Positions 45,804 through 56,000 of a DNA stretch of 64,000 nucleotides are shown here, piece by piece. Origin of the DNA: Paratrimastix pyriformis. Its lineage: Eukaryota > Preaxostyla > Paratrimastigidae. Position 1 is the first letter of the stretch, and the number at the start of each line of letters is the position of its first letter. The DNA is taken from assembly GCA_027972325.1 (NCBI GenBank), contig JAPMOS010000013.1, positions 702,501-766,500 of the forward strand, written 5' to 3'. The notes under the pieces are model-generated. The model was not told where the DNA came from. It was given only the letters and a program-made list of their open reading frames with translations, and did not search any database. The translations under genes were made by a program, and so were the position numbers.

Positions 45804-48448
45804 TCACGAAGTGACGAAGATGCGCCGCGGGCGCCACTCATCCGTCTCGGGGCTGCCCAAGGGGAGCCCCCCGGCGATCAGGCGCAGCGCCCACGGGTCC
45901 CAGAGGGGCGCCGGGGTGCGGGCAGGAGGGCAGCGAGGGCTCCACCCGGGCGGCCCGGGCCTCCACCAGGCCGCGCAGTCCGGCGGCCGTGCAGCCCACG
46001 CAGCCCGACACGTCCACCGCCCGCAGACGCTCCAGCCCCGCCAAGGCCTCCAGCCCACTGCCCAGCCACAGGGCAGGCAGAAGAACCCTTGAGCATACCG
46101 AGCGCACTAGGTCTCCCAAAACTCGCGCACTCGCGGGCTCGCGTTTCGAGCAACCGAGTGCCCGGCTCGCGCGCGCGCGCGAGAGAGAGAGAAGGGGTGG
46201 GGGGGGGTGGGGGGGTGGGGCAGACTCGTCGCCGATCGAGCAGCATGTGCGCACCTCGAGGGCCTCGAGCCGCCTGCAGTGCTGCCCCAGCGCCTGCAAG
46301 GCGGCCCCCGTCAGGGCACTGCAGCCGTTCAGCCGGACCGTCCGCAGCGCCGGGCAGCCCATCGCCAGGCGCCGAAGCCCCGCATCGGTCACCTGGGGGC
46401 TGGAGGGCGCTCAGTGGGCTCAAGGGGCGGAACGCAGACCAGCGGCAGGCCGAGAGGAGGGTCAGCCGGGCGCACGAAGCCCCCAGCTGCTGCAGCGTGG
46501 CCGGCGTGACGGCCTTGGGGCAGTCGTCGGCCACCAGCTCGAGGAGGGCCGGGCATTGCCGGCCCACTGAAACCAGGGATTCTTCGCTCAGATCCCGGCA
46601 AGTGCTCACGTCGAGCACCTCCAGCCCGTGGCACGTGCTACCCCCGCCAGCCCGTGGTCCGCCCCCACCAGACACGATGATGGGCGCCATCGCCGAGGGA
46701 CCCGCTCGCCGACCCTTCCTCCCAAGCCCGGGCGGCGGGAACGGACCCTGCCAAGACGCGGACACCCTCGTTGACCGTGGGGCCGAGGCACTTTTGCATC
46801 CGCAGCACTCGCAGCTGCGTCAACCTTTGGGTTAAGAGACCCAGGGCCTGTCACGGCGCGGACCCAGTGGGGCGGAGTGAGGGCAGTGCGCACAAGGGAA
46901 GAGGATGGAGGAGGATGGAGGAGGATGGAGGAGGATGGAGGAGGATGGAGGAGGATGGAGGAGGATGGAGGAGGATGGAGGAGGAGGAGGAGGAGGAGGA
47001 GGAGGAGGGAGGAGAGGAAGGGGGGAGGAGGGGGTGCCGGACCCGGCCGTTGAGCTTTTGGCAGTGGGACACGTCAACCTCCTCTAGGCTCAGGCAGCCG
47101 CCCAGGGCCTCGAAGCCCTCCTCGCCCATGTCCTCGTTCTCGGCCGTGCTGACGGACCGAAGCCGAGGCAGCTGGATGGAAAGCCCCGTCGCTGGCGGCT
47201 GGAGCCCCTGCCCCGTGCGCCCAGAAGGGCCTTACCCAACTTGGTACCGCGGAAGAGAATGGTCTCGAGCCGCGGACAATCTGAAGCGGCAACGGAACGG
47301 ACGCCAGTGAGATGCGGCCTCCGACGAGACGTGCGGCAACAAGGAAGGGGCATAGGCGGGGGGCGGGGTGAGCGGGGGTGGGAGCGGGGCGGGGGCGCGG
47401 AGGGGCGGGGAGCGGGGAGCGGGGAGCGGGGCGGGGGCGGGGAGCGGGAGCGGGGCGGGAGCGGGGGGCGGGAGCAGGAGCGGGAGCGGGAGCGGGAGCG
47501 GGGGGGGGGGGGGGGGGATAGAGGTTGGTATGAACAGGGGACAGACGGACTGGCGAGGAGTGGGGCCACGTCGGCGTCCTTGAGCTTGGGGCAGTACGAG
47601 ATGTCCAGGCGCTGCAACTTGCCCAGTCGCAAGAGAGGCCGCATCCTGATGGACCCCAATGCAACAGACGGCGGCACGCCCAGGAGGGAGGGAGGGAGGG
47701 AGGGATGCAGGGAGGAGGAGGGAGAACATGGTTGGCTGTCACTCGGAGTGGACTCTCTGCCCGTGAGAGGAACACCTTGCCATTGTCCCGGCGGCGTGGT
47801 ACCTCAGCCGCGAGCTACCCCACCCGTACGGACCAGGCGCCTGTGGCCTGGGAGCAGCCGGCAATGTCGAGACGCTCCAGGGTGGGGCGGACCTGCCCCA
47901 GGAAGCGCATCGCCTGCACCGGCCGGGGGAGGGCAAAGGAAAACAGGCATCCTTGAGTCCAACGCACACACCAATGCCAATCCGGACCTGGTCGGTGAGG
48001 CGAAGGCACCGACTCATGGCGAGGCTCGTCAGGTAGGGGCAGGCGGCCAGGACAACCTGGAGGGAAGCATCCGAGAAGCGGAGGCACTCCGAGACGTCTA
48101 ACGAGTTGAGCCCCGGGGCCACCTTTCCGATGACCCGAAATGTGATGGCGTAAGAAAGCCCCCTCAACGAGATTCGGTTCAAGTGGCTGGCGCTCCGACG
48201 GTGGAGCAGAACGCACAAATGCTGTGTCGACAAGAGAGTGTGCGTGCACATAGGTGTATGTGATCATGGAAACACTCGCAGACTTCGTCTTTCAGAGATT
48301 TGAACAGAGAGAGGTCCAGCTCAGGGCAGGCCAGGCATTGAGCTCGCCATCGGGAGGAGACACGAGGACCGATGACCAATAGGAAAAAAGCGTCCATATG
48401 CCGAATAATATTTAAAAGTACAGCATCGGGAAGTGCGGACGGGTCCAT
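45804..48448 (-). CDS. F-box/LRR protein (FBXL family)
   Basis: Substrate-recognition subunit of an SCF ubiquitin ligase. Start MDPSALPDAVLLNIIRHMDA at 48448 opens an F-box (RVSSRWRAQCLACPELDLSL). Then at least nine cysteine-type LRRs: GLNSLDVSECLRFSDASL, YLTSLAMSRCLRLTDQ, TLERLDIAGCSQATGA, KLQRLDISYCPKLKDADV, RSVAASDCPRLETILF, SLEEVDVSHCQKLNG, LEVLDVSTCRDLSEESL, TDAGLRRLAMGCPALRTVRL, LRAVDVSGCVGCTAAGL. Each repeat lies on its own small exon or two; introns carry AG-free repeats (46894-46978, 47360-47515, 46194-46225). The end is SPETDEWRPRRIFVTS with stop at 45804, or a nearby stop in another frame. The start codon is only 16 bp from that of the kinesin gene on the other strand. Confidence 0.85.
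46890..46985. repeat. 10-bp GGATGGAGGA minisatellite
   Basis: About eight copies of GGATGGAGGA, then GAG triplets to 47010, within an intron of the F-box gene. Sense (minus) strand TCCATCCTCC has no AG. Confidence 0.9.
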
Positions 48449-48464
48449 TTTTGGGGATTCAAAA
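48449..48464. promoter_or_regulatory. 16-bp gap between divergent start codons (FBXL / kinesin)
   Basis: Only 16 bp separate the two ATGs. Either leaders are almost absent, or the true kinesin start is a later Met. The flanks are AT-rich. Confidence 0.5.
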
Positions 48465-50589
48465 ATGCCTGTGCACAGGGACCCAACCTCGAGGTTCTCC
48501 AATCTACCGCGCTTTATTTGCACCTACGCGGCGCTGTCCTGTCAAACCTTTCTTCGAGTTGATTACGGCGACCTGAGCCCAAGGCCCCACGGAGGAGCCA
48601 CTGAGAGTTCGGGACTCGGGTCATTTTTGAGTTATGCCAATGATCGCCTCCAGCTGGATGCCGATTTGTGCCGAAATTATTTCTCGACGAACCTGTTCCC
48701 CCAAGGCTCTACGACAGCAGATATATACCAGGAACTGGTGCCCTATATTCACTCGTTTCTCTCGGGATCTTGCGCATGCATTATACCACTTGGCGACCAT
48801 GGGACTGGGAAGACAACGGTCATGCTCGGGGACCCGGAAACACCCAATCAGCCGGGATTGCTCTCGCTTGTTTTGCAAGAACTCCTCCCACACAGCGCCC
48901 GGGTCTGCATTTCGGCGGCCATGTTTTATCGCAACGAGTGGTTCGACCTCCTGCCGCCCCTGCCCGAGGGGGAGAAGGCAAAGAGACCGGGGCCATCCCT
49001 CGGTGCCTCCGCTGGTGCGGCTAAGTCTTTGGCTGCTTCTTCCTTGCGCCCAGTCGTCCTTGCCTCGGCGGGGCGGCGCATCACAACTGAGAATCACTCG
49101 GCTGCCCCTTCCGCTGCGGCTTCCGGGGGGACATCGGGAATTCGCGCCCGCTCGCACCTGCGCAGGGTTCCCCTCGCCCGAGTGGCCAGCATCGCGGGAT
49201 TCTGTACAGCTCTCAGGCAGCGCGCTACGGCTCCCCAGCTGCACCGTCCGGCCCCGCCCTCCGACCTGGCCCAACGTTCCCATCTGGCCGTATGGGTGGA
49301 GCGGTGCGGGGGCGCCGCCGGGGATGCGGGTGCCGAAGCAGGGCTCTTAGGCATGCTCGATCTGGCGTGTCCGGATCTCGGTGGCCTCGCGGCGGCGGGG
49401 AACCGACTCAGTGTCGGAGCCCGTACCCCCCTGAGGTCGGTCTTGATGGATCTGGGAGTTGATGGCCGGGTTCCTGCCTACGCCCAGGACAAACTCTTTC
49501 TTCCCGGTTTGATGGGCCGTTCTTTTTTGTATTGTACAGGAACCTCCGCCCCGAGTCGCTGACTGTGACCTCCCTGCAGCGCTCCCTGGCCGCGCTGCAG
49601 GGGTGCCTGACCCTCCGCAAACGGGTCACGGGTGCCATCCGGCGGGCCCTTGGGGGCCAGGGGCCGCGGGGCACAGGGCCCCCGCCTCCCATTTTGGCGG
49701 CCGTCCCACAAATGCCCGCCGATGAATGGAGCTCCTCTCTGCCGACGCCCCAGCGTGGCGGCGGCGAGGGTTCTGGTCCTGGCCTTACTGCCCCCACGAT
49801 CCCGTATCGAGACCACCGCTTCACGCAACTCCTCCAAGACTGCATCGGCCCCGCGGCTCACGTTGCCATTCTGGGATGTGTCAGCGCGTCGGTCGCTCAC
49901 GAGTCGGTCTGATCGCGCACATCGGCCGTCGGTCTCCATCACACCCTCGTCGGTTTCCTCCCGGTGTCCAGAATACGCGGCATACCATCCTCTTTCTGCG
50001 CCACCTCAGCTTCGGCCGGCCGCCAGCTACGCCCCCCTCTCGGCAGAACGCAAGCACCCAGAAGGGCACTGCTCCTCCATGCCCGCCAGAAATAACAGCG
50101 CTCGGGGCCCCACCCTCGTGTGGCCCGGACTCTGGGTTTGTCCGCCGATGGGCTGCCCGAGCCGTGATGAGCGTCGACCAGCTCGAGGCCCTTGGGCTCG
50201 ACCGGTGCGCTTCTTCTCCCGCCCCTCCGCCTCAATCTGCCGGATCGACAGACCCGTCTCAGCTCGAGGCCCACATCCACGACCTCCGCGAGTTTCTCCG
50301 GCAAGCCGCAGTTACCAAGCCCCCCTCTGTGACGGCGTCCCCACAGGAGCAACGGAAAGCACCCACACCCTCCTCCTTGTCGCCTTCTGCGACTGCAATC
50401 AGTCCCTCGCGTCTGACCCAAGCATCTTCCCCCCCAGGATCTCCCTCTCTCTCGCTAAGTCTGACCCAATTGCCCACAACCCCAGGCGCGGCTGATGAGT
50501 CAGGCTCCCCCAAAATGCTGGCCCTTGCCTGGGGTTCGTATTCCCCCGTTCTTTCGGAGGCACCAAGGCCTGCACAGAGATTTACATGA
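48465..50589 (+). CDS. Divergent kinesin-like motor protein
   Basis: Kinesin fold with weakened nucleotide motifs. Start MPVHRDPTSRFSNLPRFICT. Motor blocks: LFPQGSTTADIYQELVPYIH, P-loop IIPLGDHGTGKTTVMLGD (intact GxxGxGKT), GLLSLVLQELLP, MFYRNEWFDLLPPL. Switch I reads LAQRSHLAVWVE where kinesins have SSRSH, and switch II reads LGMLDLACPDLGG where they have DLAGSE. Then NLRPESLTVTSLQRSLAAL, and PYRDHRFTQLLQDCIGPAAH matches the PYRxSKLTRLLQDSLGG block; SNTRHTILFLRHLSF matches the neck-end pattern. The C-tail is short, Ser/Pro-rich, with a small helix (SQLEAHIHDLREFLRQA) but no long coiled coil. Donors GTCGGT and GTCTGA. Loss of the switch II Gly and Glu suggests poor or no ATPase cycling. A Ser/Ala-rich insert lies between motor halves. 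Confidence 0.75.
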
Positions 50590-50662
50590 TGAGATGATCC
50601 AGAGGTTTGTTTATGGGTCTTCTTCGGGGGGACAAGGACACGGACGAAGGAGAATCGGGGAA

Positions 50663-50980
50663 TCAAGAGGATGAGGAATACCAACACGACAGACCTCTGA
50701 GAATTACCCAAACGTGTGATTCGTCGGGGAGAACAGTCTGGACTTGGGACGTCATATCAAGGCGGGTCCCGTCTTCTAATCTGATTCCCTTGGGATTCCC
50801 CAATTCAAGTCCGTTGCTCGAGTCGTATCGGGCAACACCAACATCGCCCAGCCACTGAAAATGACAAATAAATAAATCAGAGGTCCGGAAGTGTGTCGCC
50901 CGAACGACCTTTATTCGCTGATTGCCCGGACCGCACTGCACCATGATTGTCTTTTCCTTCACATGAACAAAAACCTTCAT
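50663..50980 (-). CDS. Small unrecognised protein, possibly beta-rich
   Basis: Two exons, 50980-50909 and 50854 downward, joined across a 54-bp intron (GTCGTT ... TTTCAG). Reads MKVFVHVKEKTIMVQCGPGN, then QRIKWLGDVGVARYD, SSNGLELGNPKGIRLEDGTR, LDMTSQVQTVLPDESHVWVI. Alternating hydrophobic residues suggest a small beta-grasp or similar fold. A GTCTGT donor after VILR could lead to a further exon; otherwise the stop is at 50663. It converges with the kinesin gene. I know no family for it. Confidence 0.6.
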   Translation of the reverse strand: MKVFVHVKEKTIMVQCGPGNQRIKVVRATHFRTSDLFICHFQWLGDVGVARYDSSNGLELGNPKGIRLEDGTRLDMTSQVQTVLPDESHVWVILRGLSCWYSSSS

Positions 50981-51632
50981 TGGTTGGTTGGGTCGTCACC
51001 TCTGCGCGATGATTTGACTCTTCTTCCTCTGCCGGTCTTGCCGGTTTCACCGCGGGAGAAGACAGTTAAGTCGTCAAACCTTGCGGGTGTTCTCATCGGG
51101 GGGAGAAGACAAATTCATCATTCTCTTTCCCTTACAACTCGATGCGATGGATGCGCAAGATAGCAAGCTTGGTTTGGGTTGTTCCATCTCGGGCACGGCT
51201 CCACATTGTATCTTTCGGTTGAAGGGGTGATTCTTCAATGTTAATGGGAGATCTACCATTAACAGACGATTTTGTCTCGACACTCTTCCGACGACACGTC
51301 TGGAAGTTGCCCAAAAAAAGCCCTTTTCCGGTTCTCTGGCCAAACCGAATCCCTAGGTCCGACACAACAGCGGACCCCCGATTTTTGTGTGTATTGAATA
51401 GGGACCGGGCCCAAGGAAGCCCTAGGGTTAGGATTCTTTTCTGTCAGCACACAGAAGGTTTTTGACGTACTGAACCACTTGCGTTTTGGGCCCTGCACCA
51501 GGTGGGACCACCCGTCGTCCCCGGTCCTGGTGCCGCCTGGCTCGCAGGTTGACGGCCCGTCCTGCCCAGCGGCCGGCCCCAGTGGGTGCCGCGCCTGTCG
51601 CTGCTGCTCGAGTCGCCCGTGTGGATTATTTG
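50981..51632. other. Low-GC region, possible small minus-strand gene
   Basis: A minus frame at 51365-51132 (SVNGRSPINIEESPLQPKD, then TMWSRARDGTTQTKLAILRI) has protein-like composition, and another minus frame at 51480-51270 reads VWPENRKRAFFGQLPDVSSE. These could be exons of one small gene, but start, splice sites and end are not certain. No plus-strand gene is supported before 51633. Confidence 0.3.
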
Positions 51633-52471
51633 ATGCTCTCCTGCCCAACTCGTTTTTCCACCGCTGTTATTCCCGCGGGCAAGTCAGCTCAACCACCCAA
51701 CAACCACCCCAACTCCTCGACCGATATCAACCTGGGTGGCCAGCAATCGAATTTGAGGAAAGCAGATTTGGAGGAACTCGTGAAAACATCTCATTTTGGA
51801 GAACAGGAAATCAATCAGCTCTACCAACATTTTCGCCAGATTGCCTCAAGAGATGGCACCATTACCGCGCCTGCCTTTAAGGAGGCTCTTGGGCTCCAGG
51901 ACAACCTATTTGCAGGTCTTACCTGTGAAATCTTTCCCGCAAGCCAACCTTTCTCTTTTCTTTCCACTCCAGATCGTATTTTCCTCCTCTTTGACACCAA
52001 CCGAAACGGAACTTTGGACTTTCGAGAATTCATTCAGGGTCTCTCGGTTCTCGGGAAGCGTGGCACGATGGAAGAGAAGCTAAGATGTCTGTCACATGCG
52101 CCCGCATTTCAACGACCATCCGGCTCTTAGTTTCTTTTCGCGTGTACGATTTCGATGGGGACGGGACGATCGACTCCGCGGAGTTGTGCAAGATTCTCAA
52201 GGCCTCCTTCCTGAGCGGGGAGGGGATGACCGATGTCTGTTGCAGCATTCTCATCTTCGTGCAGCATCATCCCTCCCCTCAGGAGCAATTGCGTCTGGCT
52301 GTGGATGCCATGTTCGCCGATGCCGACTCGGACGGGAATGGCCATATCGATTTCGAGGAATACCGAACCCTGATGCTCAAGCACCCCGCCATTATCCGCG
52401 CATTCCAGGGCAGCAACACAGGATCGTCCATTGCCTCTCCAGCATCTGGCCCCTCGGGGGGCAGGTCGTGA
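51633..52471 (+). CDS. Calcineurin B-like EF-hand calcium sensor
   Basis: Calcium sensor of the calcineurin-B/CBL group. Start MLSCPTRFSTAVIPAGKSAQ is the first Met near the conserved part; a GC-rich frame extends upstream. RKADLEELVKTSHFGEQEI, YQHFRQIASRDGTI, then across an intron LQDNLFADRIFLLFDTNRNG (the FADRIF block of CBLs), FREFIQGLSVLGKRGTMEEK, FSFRVYDFDGDGTIDSAEL, MFADADSDGNGHIDFEEYRT. EF loops DTNRNGTLDFRE, DFDGDGTIDSAE and DADSDGNGHIDFEE keep ligands; the first hand (ASRDGTITAPAF) is degenerate. Introns 57, 45 and 48 bp with donors GTCTTA, GTCTGT, GTCTGT. A Met-Leu start does not make a clear N-myristoylation site (no Met-Gly). Stop TGA at 52469-52471. Confidence 0.88.
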
Positions 52472-53035
52472 GAAGGTGAGGCGAATCCGCGATGCGGAAG
52501 TTGAGCCCCTTCTGCAGGATCGCCTTTCACTCGAGTGCCCCCCTTCCTCCCTTCCTCCCCTCCTCCCCAAACTCATGGGAGACCGAGCAAAGTCGATGTG
52601 CCTCGGGTCCCGGAGGAGAGGGCGAGATCTTATGATTGCTCCCCTCTCGCCGGTTCCCTTCTTGCTCTTCCCGCTGCCTTCCCCCCGGAGTGCTCCCCGC
52701 CAGCCTCTGCCTCTTCGTGAGTCGGCCGTCCCCCTTCTCGAGAGCCATGTTTCCTGCCCTGTCGGATGTGTGGGCTTTGGGCGCAAATCCTCTTGGGTTT
52801 TCGTTTCGTTTCGTTTCTTTTTTTTTTTTTGACACGGGCGGGACCTCATGTCAATCCAGCTTTGTTTGCTATGATTTCCTGTCTGCTGGGCACCATTTCC
52901 GCGGTCGCCCTCCCTCCTCAGAGACAGTCGAACCATCGTGTCGGAAAGGCCAAGATTTAAAAAAAAGCTGGCTCGACGAATTCGTAGAAACGCGGGGCAG
53001 GTGGGCTTGCGGTGGGGAAGGTCAGACGGGGCAGG
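52472..53035. other. Convergent intergenic region
   Basis: Between the CBL-like gene and the FHAD1-like gene. C/T-rich, with a T tract at 52817-52831 and TTTCGTTTCGTTTC at 52799-52812. No gene seen. Confidence 0.5.
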
Positions 53036-56000
53036 TCATACATCTTGGGCCTGCGGTGGGCCAGCGGCTGGCTGCTGTTCGGGAGCGTTGGGCCCGGGGC
53101 TGCCGGCTGATGCGTCAGGGGGCGGCGAACTCTGCAGCTGGGCGGGGGCTGCATCACCGAGGGGCGGCGGGCTCGGCTGGGCGGCAGCGGGTTGGGGCGA
53201 GCTGGTGCGGATGGGCGGCGGTGGGTCGTCCACGCCGAGGGCCGGCTCGCCACCCACAGGGGGCTCCCCCGGAGCTGCCGAGGCACCTGCCGAAGGGCCG
53301 TGGGGACGTGAGGCCGCAGGGTCGGCCGCAGTAGGGGAAGCAGTGAATTCCTCGGGCGGCGCTCCGGCGCCTGCCCACGGTGGACGAGCATCCTCTTGGC
53401 CATGAGGGGCAGGAGGCTGGGGCTGCGCGGGAAGCGGGGCAGTGGCCAACAAGTCCGGGGGGAGGGGCGCCCCCTCCGGGTGCGATTCCTGGGAGGCTGA
53501 CAAGGGCGATGGCTGGGTAGGCCGGTTCCGGGGAGCGGCCGGGCCTCCCCCTGTCACTCCAAACCCTATTCATTGGAATCCATCCGGATCGGTGAGCAGG
53601 GCAGGACCGGAGAGACGGACCGAGCCGGGCCATGGCCTCCTCTTGGCGCCGGAGGGCTCCTCGGAGGGCGGCCGTGGCCAGAGCGCGGTCCGTCTCGGGG
53701 CTGACCCTGCTGACCTGCTCCCGGGGCGGGTACTGATGCGGATAGCCGCCTGGGTCTGAGTTAAAGCGAGCCCAATGAGCACTCAACCGAACGCTGGGGG
53801 TATGAGATGCGCGGACCGGCCGAGCGGCGCGCCCAGGAAGCAGCCGGGGCAGTGGCGGTGCCGTGTTTGGCCGGGGCGGAGCGTCGCAGGGAGCTGCTCC
53901 ACCGAGCGACCGTGGGCGGCAGAGCAGCCACCATCTTCTCGAGGCGCGCCTCGGCAAGGGACAGGCGCCCAGCCGGCGACGAGGGACGCCTCCCGTCCTC
54001 AGGCCAGGCCGAGCGGGACACCCCGCTGCTGCGCAGACTGGGGGCTGCGGAGAGGGGGCGGACCGGGGCCGGGGGCGATGGGGAGCGGCTGGTGCCGAGG
54101 TGTTGAGCCCGCCAGACGCGCTGCAGGCGGGCGAACTCGCGCTCCTGCTGCAGCCGCTGCAACTTCGTCGAGGCCGCCGAGGCTGGCGGATCAACGAGTT
54201 TCGTCAGATCCACGCGCCCGGGAGGTGAGCCCCTGCGAGGCCCAGCCAGACGAGGGTGTCGGACATCAACACCACCCCAACTGGAAAAGGGGGCAAGGGC
54301 GGTGGGTAGAAGGTATCCATGGAGGCCTCTGTCGCCAACGGACCGGGAAGGCCTGACGGGCGCGGCCAGAGCCAGGGCCCCAATCGGGGTGGGTTCGTCG
54401 GGCGGCTGAGGCCGTCGGTCGGCGGGTCCGGGCGGGGGAAACTCCATCACGGGGGGGTTGGGCAAGCGCCCCGCTTGGACGGCCTCGTCTTCAAGCCGCG
54501 CCCCGCGGGCCGGCAAAGGCTCCCCCAGATCGGCCGGCTCGGGCGAGGCGGTGCCACGATCGCACATAACGGTGGCCGGCCGCATCGGGGAAGAGGCCGC
54601 GGCAACCTGTGCGGACGGCGAGGCGAAACCGAAGTCGGGGGCGCCGTCTCGGGCTCGGCTCCACACAGCAGGCTGTGAAGCGCCGATCGGGGGCGATGGG
54701 CAGCCGGCAACCGCCGGGGGCTGCTGGGGCAAATCGGACGTGCCCTCGAGGAGCACCTCCCCATCGCCCTCCGGGAACACCGGAAAGACAGGCTCTTGTT
54801 GTTGTAGTTGCTGCTGTTGCTGCTGTTGCTGCTGCTGGAGGCTCCCCTGGGATTGCTGGCGGTGCTCTTCCCAAGTGACCCGACGTGGCGGGGATCGCAC
54901 AGCGGCCGCTGCGGAAGCCTGGACGAGCTGCCGGGGGAGGGGGTGGTGGTGGTGGTGGTGGTGGTGGTGGTGGTGGTGGTGGTGGTGGTGGTGGTGGTGG
55001 TGGTGGTGGTGGTGGTGGTGGTGGTGGTGGTGGTGGTGGTGGTGGTGGTGGTGGTGGTGGTGGTGGTGGTGGTGGTGGTGGTGGTGGTGGTGGAGGAGAG
55101 CGTGCCATTGGACAAGTGGGCAGGGGATGGTGAAATGGGCATATCCGGCGCAGCGCACCAGGCCCAGGTGCGACCGGACCTCGTCATCTCGGGGTGAGAG
55201 CGGCTCCTCGGGGCCCTGGCGCCCCCTCAAGACGAGCGCCTCGATGGCGGCCTCGAGGTCGACGATCTGCGCCCAGGACGAGCCCAGCCCCATGAGAAGC
55301 AAGCACCCCCGAGGATGGAAGGGCCGCCCATGGGAGCACCCCCAAGGGCACAGGGTGCGCTGGCGGGGCGGACCCGGTCGATATCGGTGGCCGCCCGGAG
55401 CTGGGCCACCTGATTGGAGAGGGCCTCGGCCTGCTGTGCCGCCTGCGAGTCTTGGAGCACTGCGAATGGGGTTTGGCCGCCCAGCCGGGGAATTATTTGA
55501 GAAGGTCCGCGGCCGGGGTGGGGGTGGGGTGGGGGTGGGGGATGGGGGGTGGGGGAGGAATGTGGGGCAGTAGCCCAGGAAACCGCCAGGGAAGGCCAGA
55601 GCGGGGGACGGACCGGCCACACGCTCCTTGAGGTGGGCGTTGGCCTGGCGGAGGAGGAGCGCGTCCCGATTGAGGTTCAGCACGGCCAGCCGCTCCGCGG
55701 CAAATTGCTCCTCCTGCTCGCCCGACGGCAGCGGCAGCAGCAGCCCATCGTGACCCGAGGAGAAGATTCGTCAGTCGGGAAAACCATCCCCATGGCGCTT
55801 CTGTGGGGCTTTTCTCAAGGGGCAGACAGGGCGGACCTGCTTGCGGAGCTCCCCGATCAGCAACCCGGCAGCAGTCTGCTTGGCGGCGTCGCTCCCGCTT
55901 GCCACCTTCCACGCCCCGCGAGCAGAACAGGAAAGCGGTCAGAAAGACGGGGCGGCAGCTGGGACGGTGGGTGGGGAGAACAGAGAGGGTTGGGGCAGCA

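Noticed and set aside
54944-55100. Poly-His, poly-Pro or poly-Thr protein tract
   Set aside because: The (CCA)n lies between a GTCCGG donor and a CCCCGGCAG acceptor of the FHAD1-like gene, so it is intronic.
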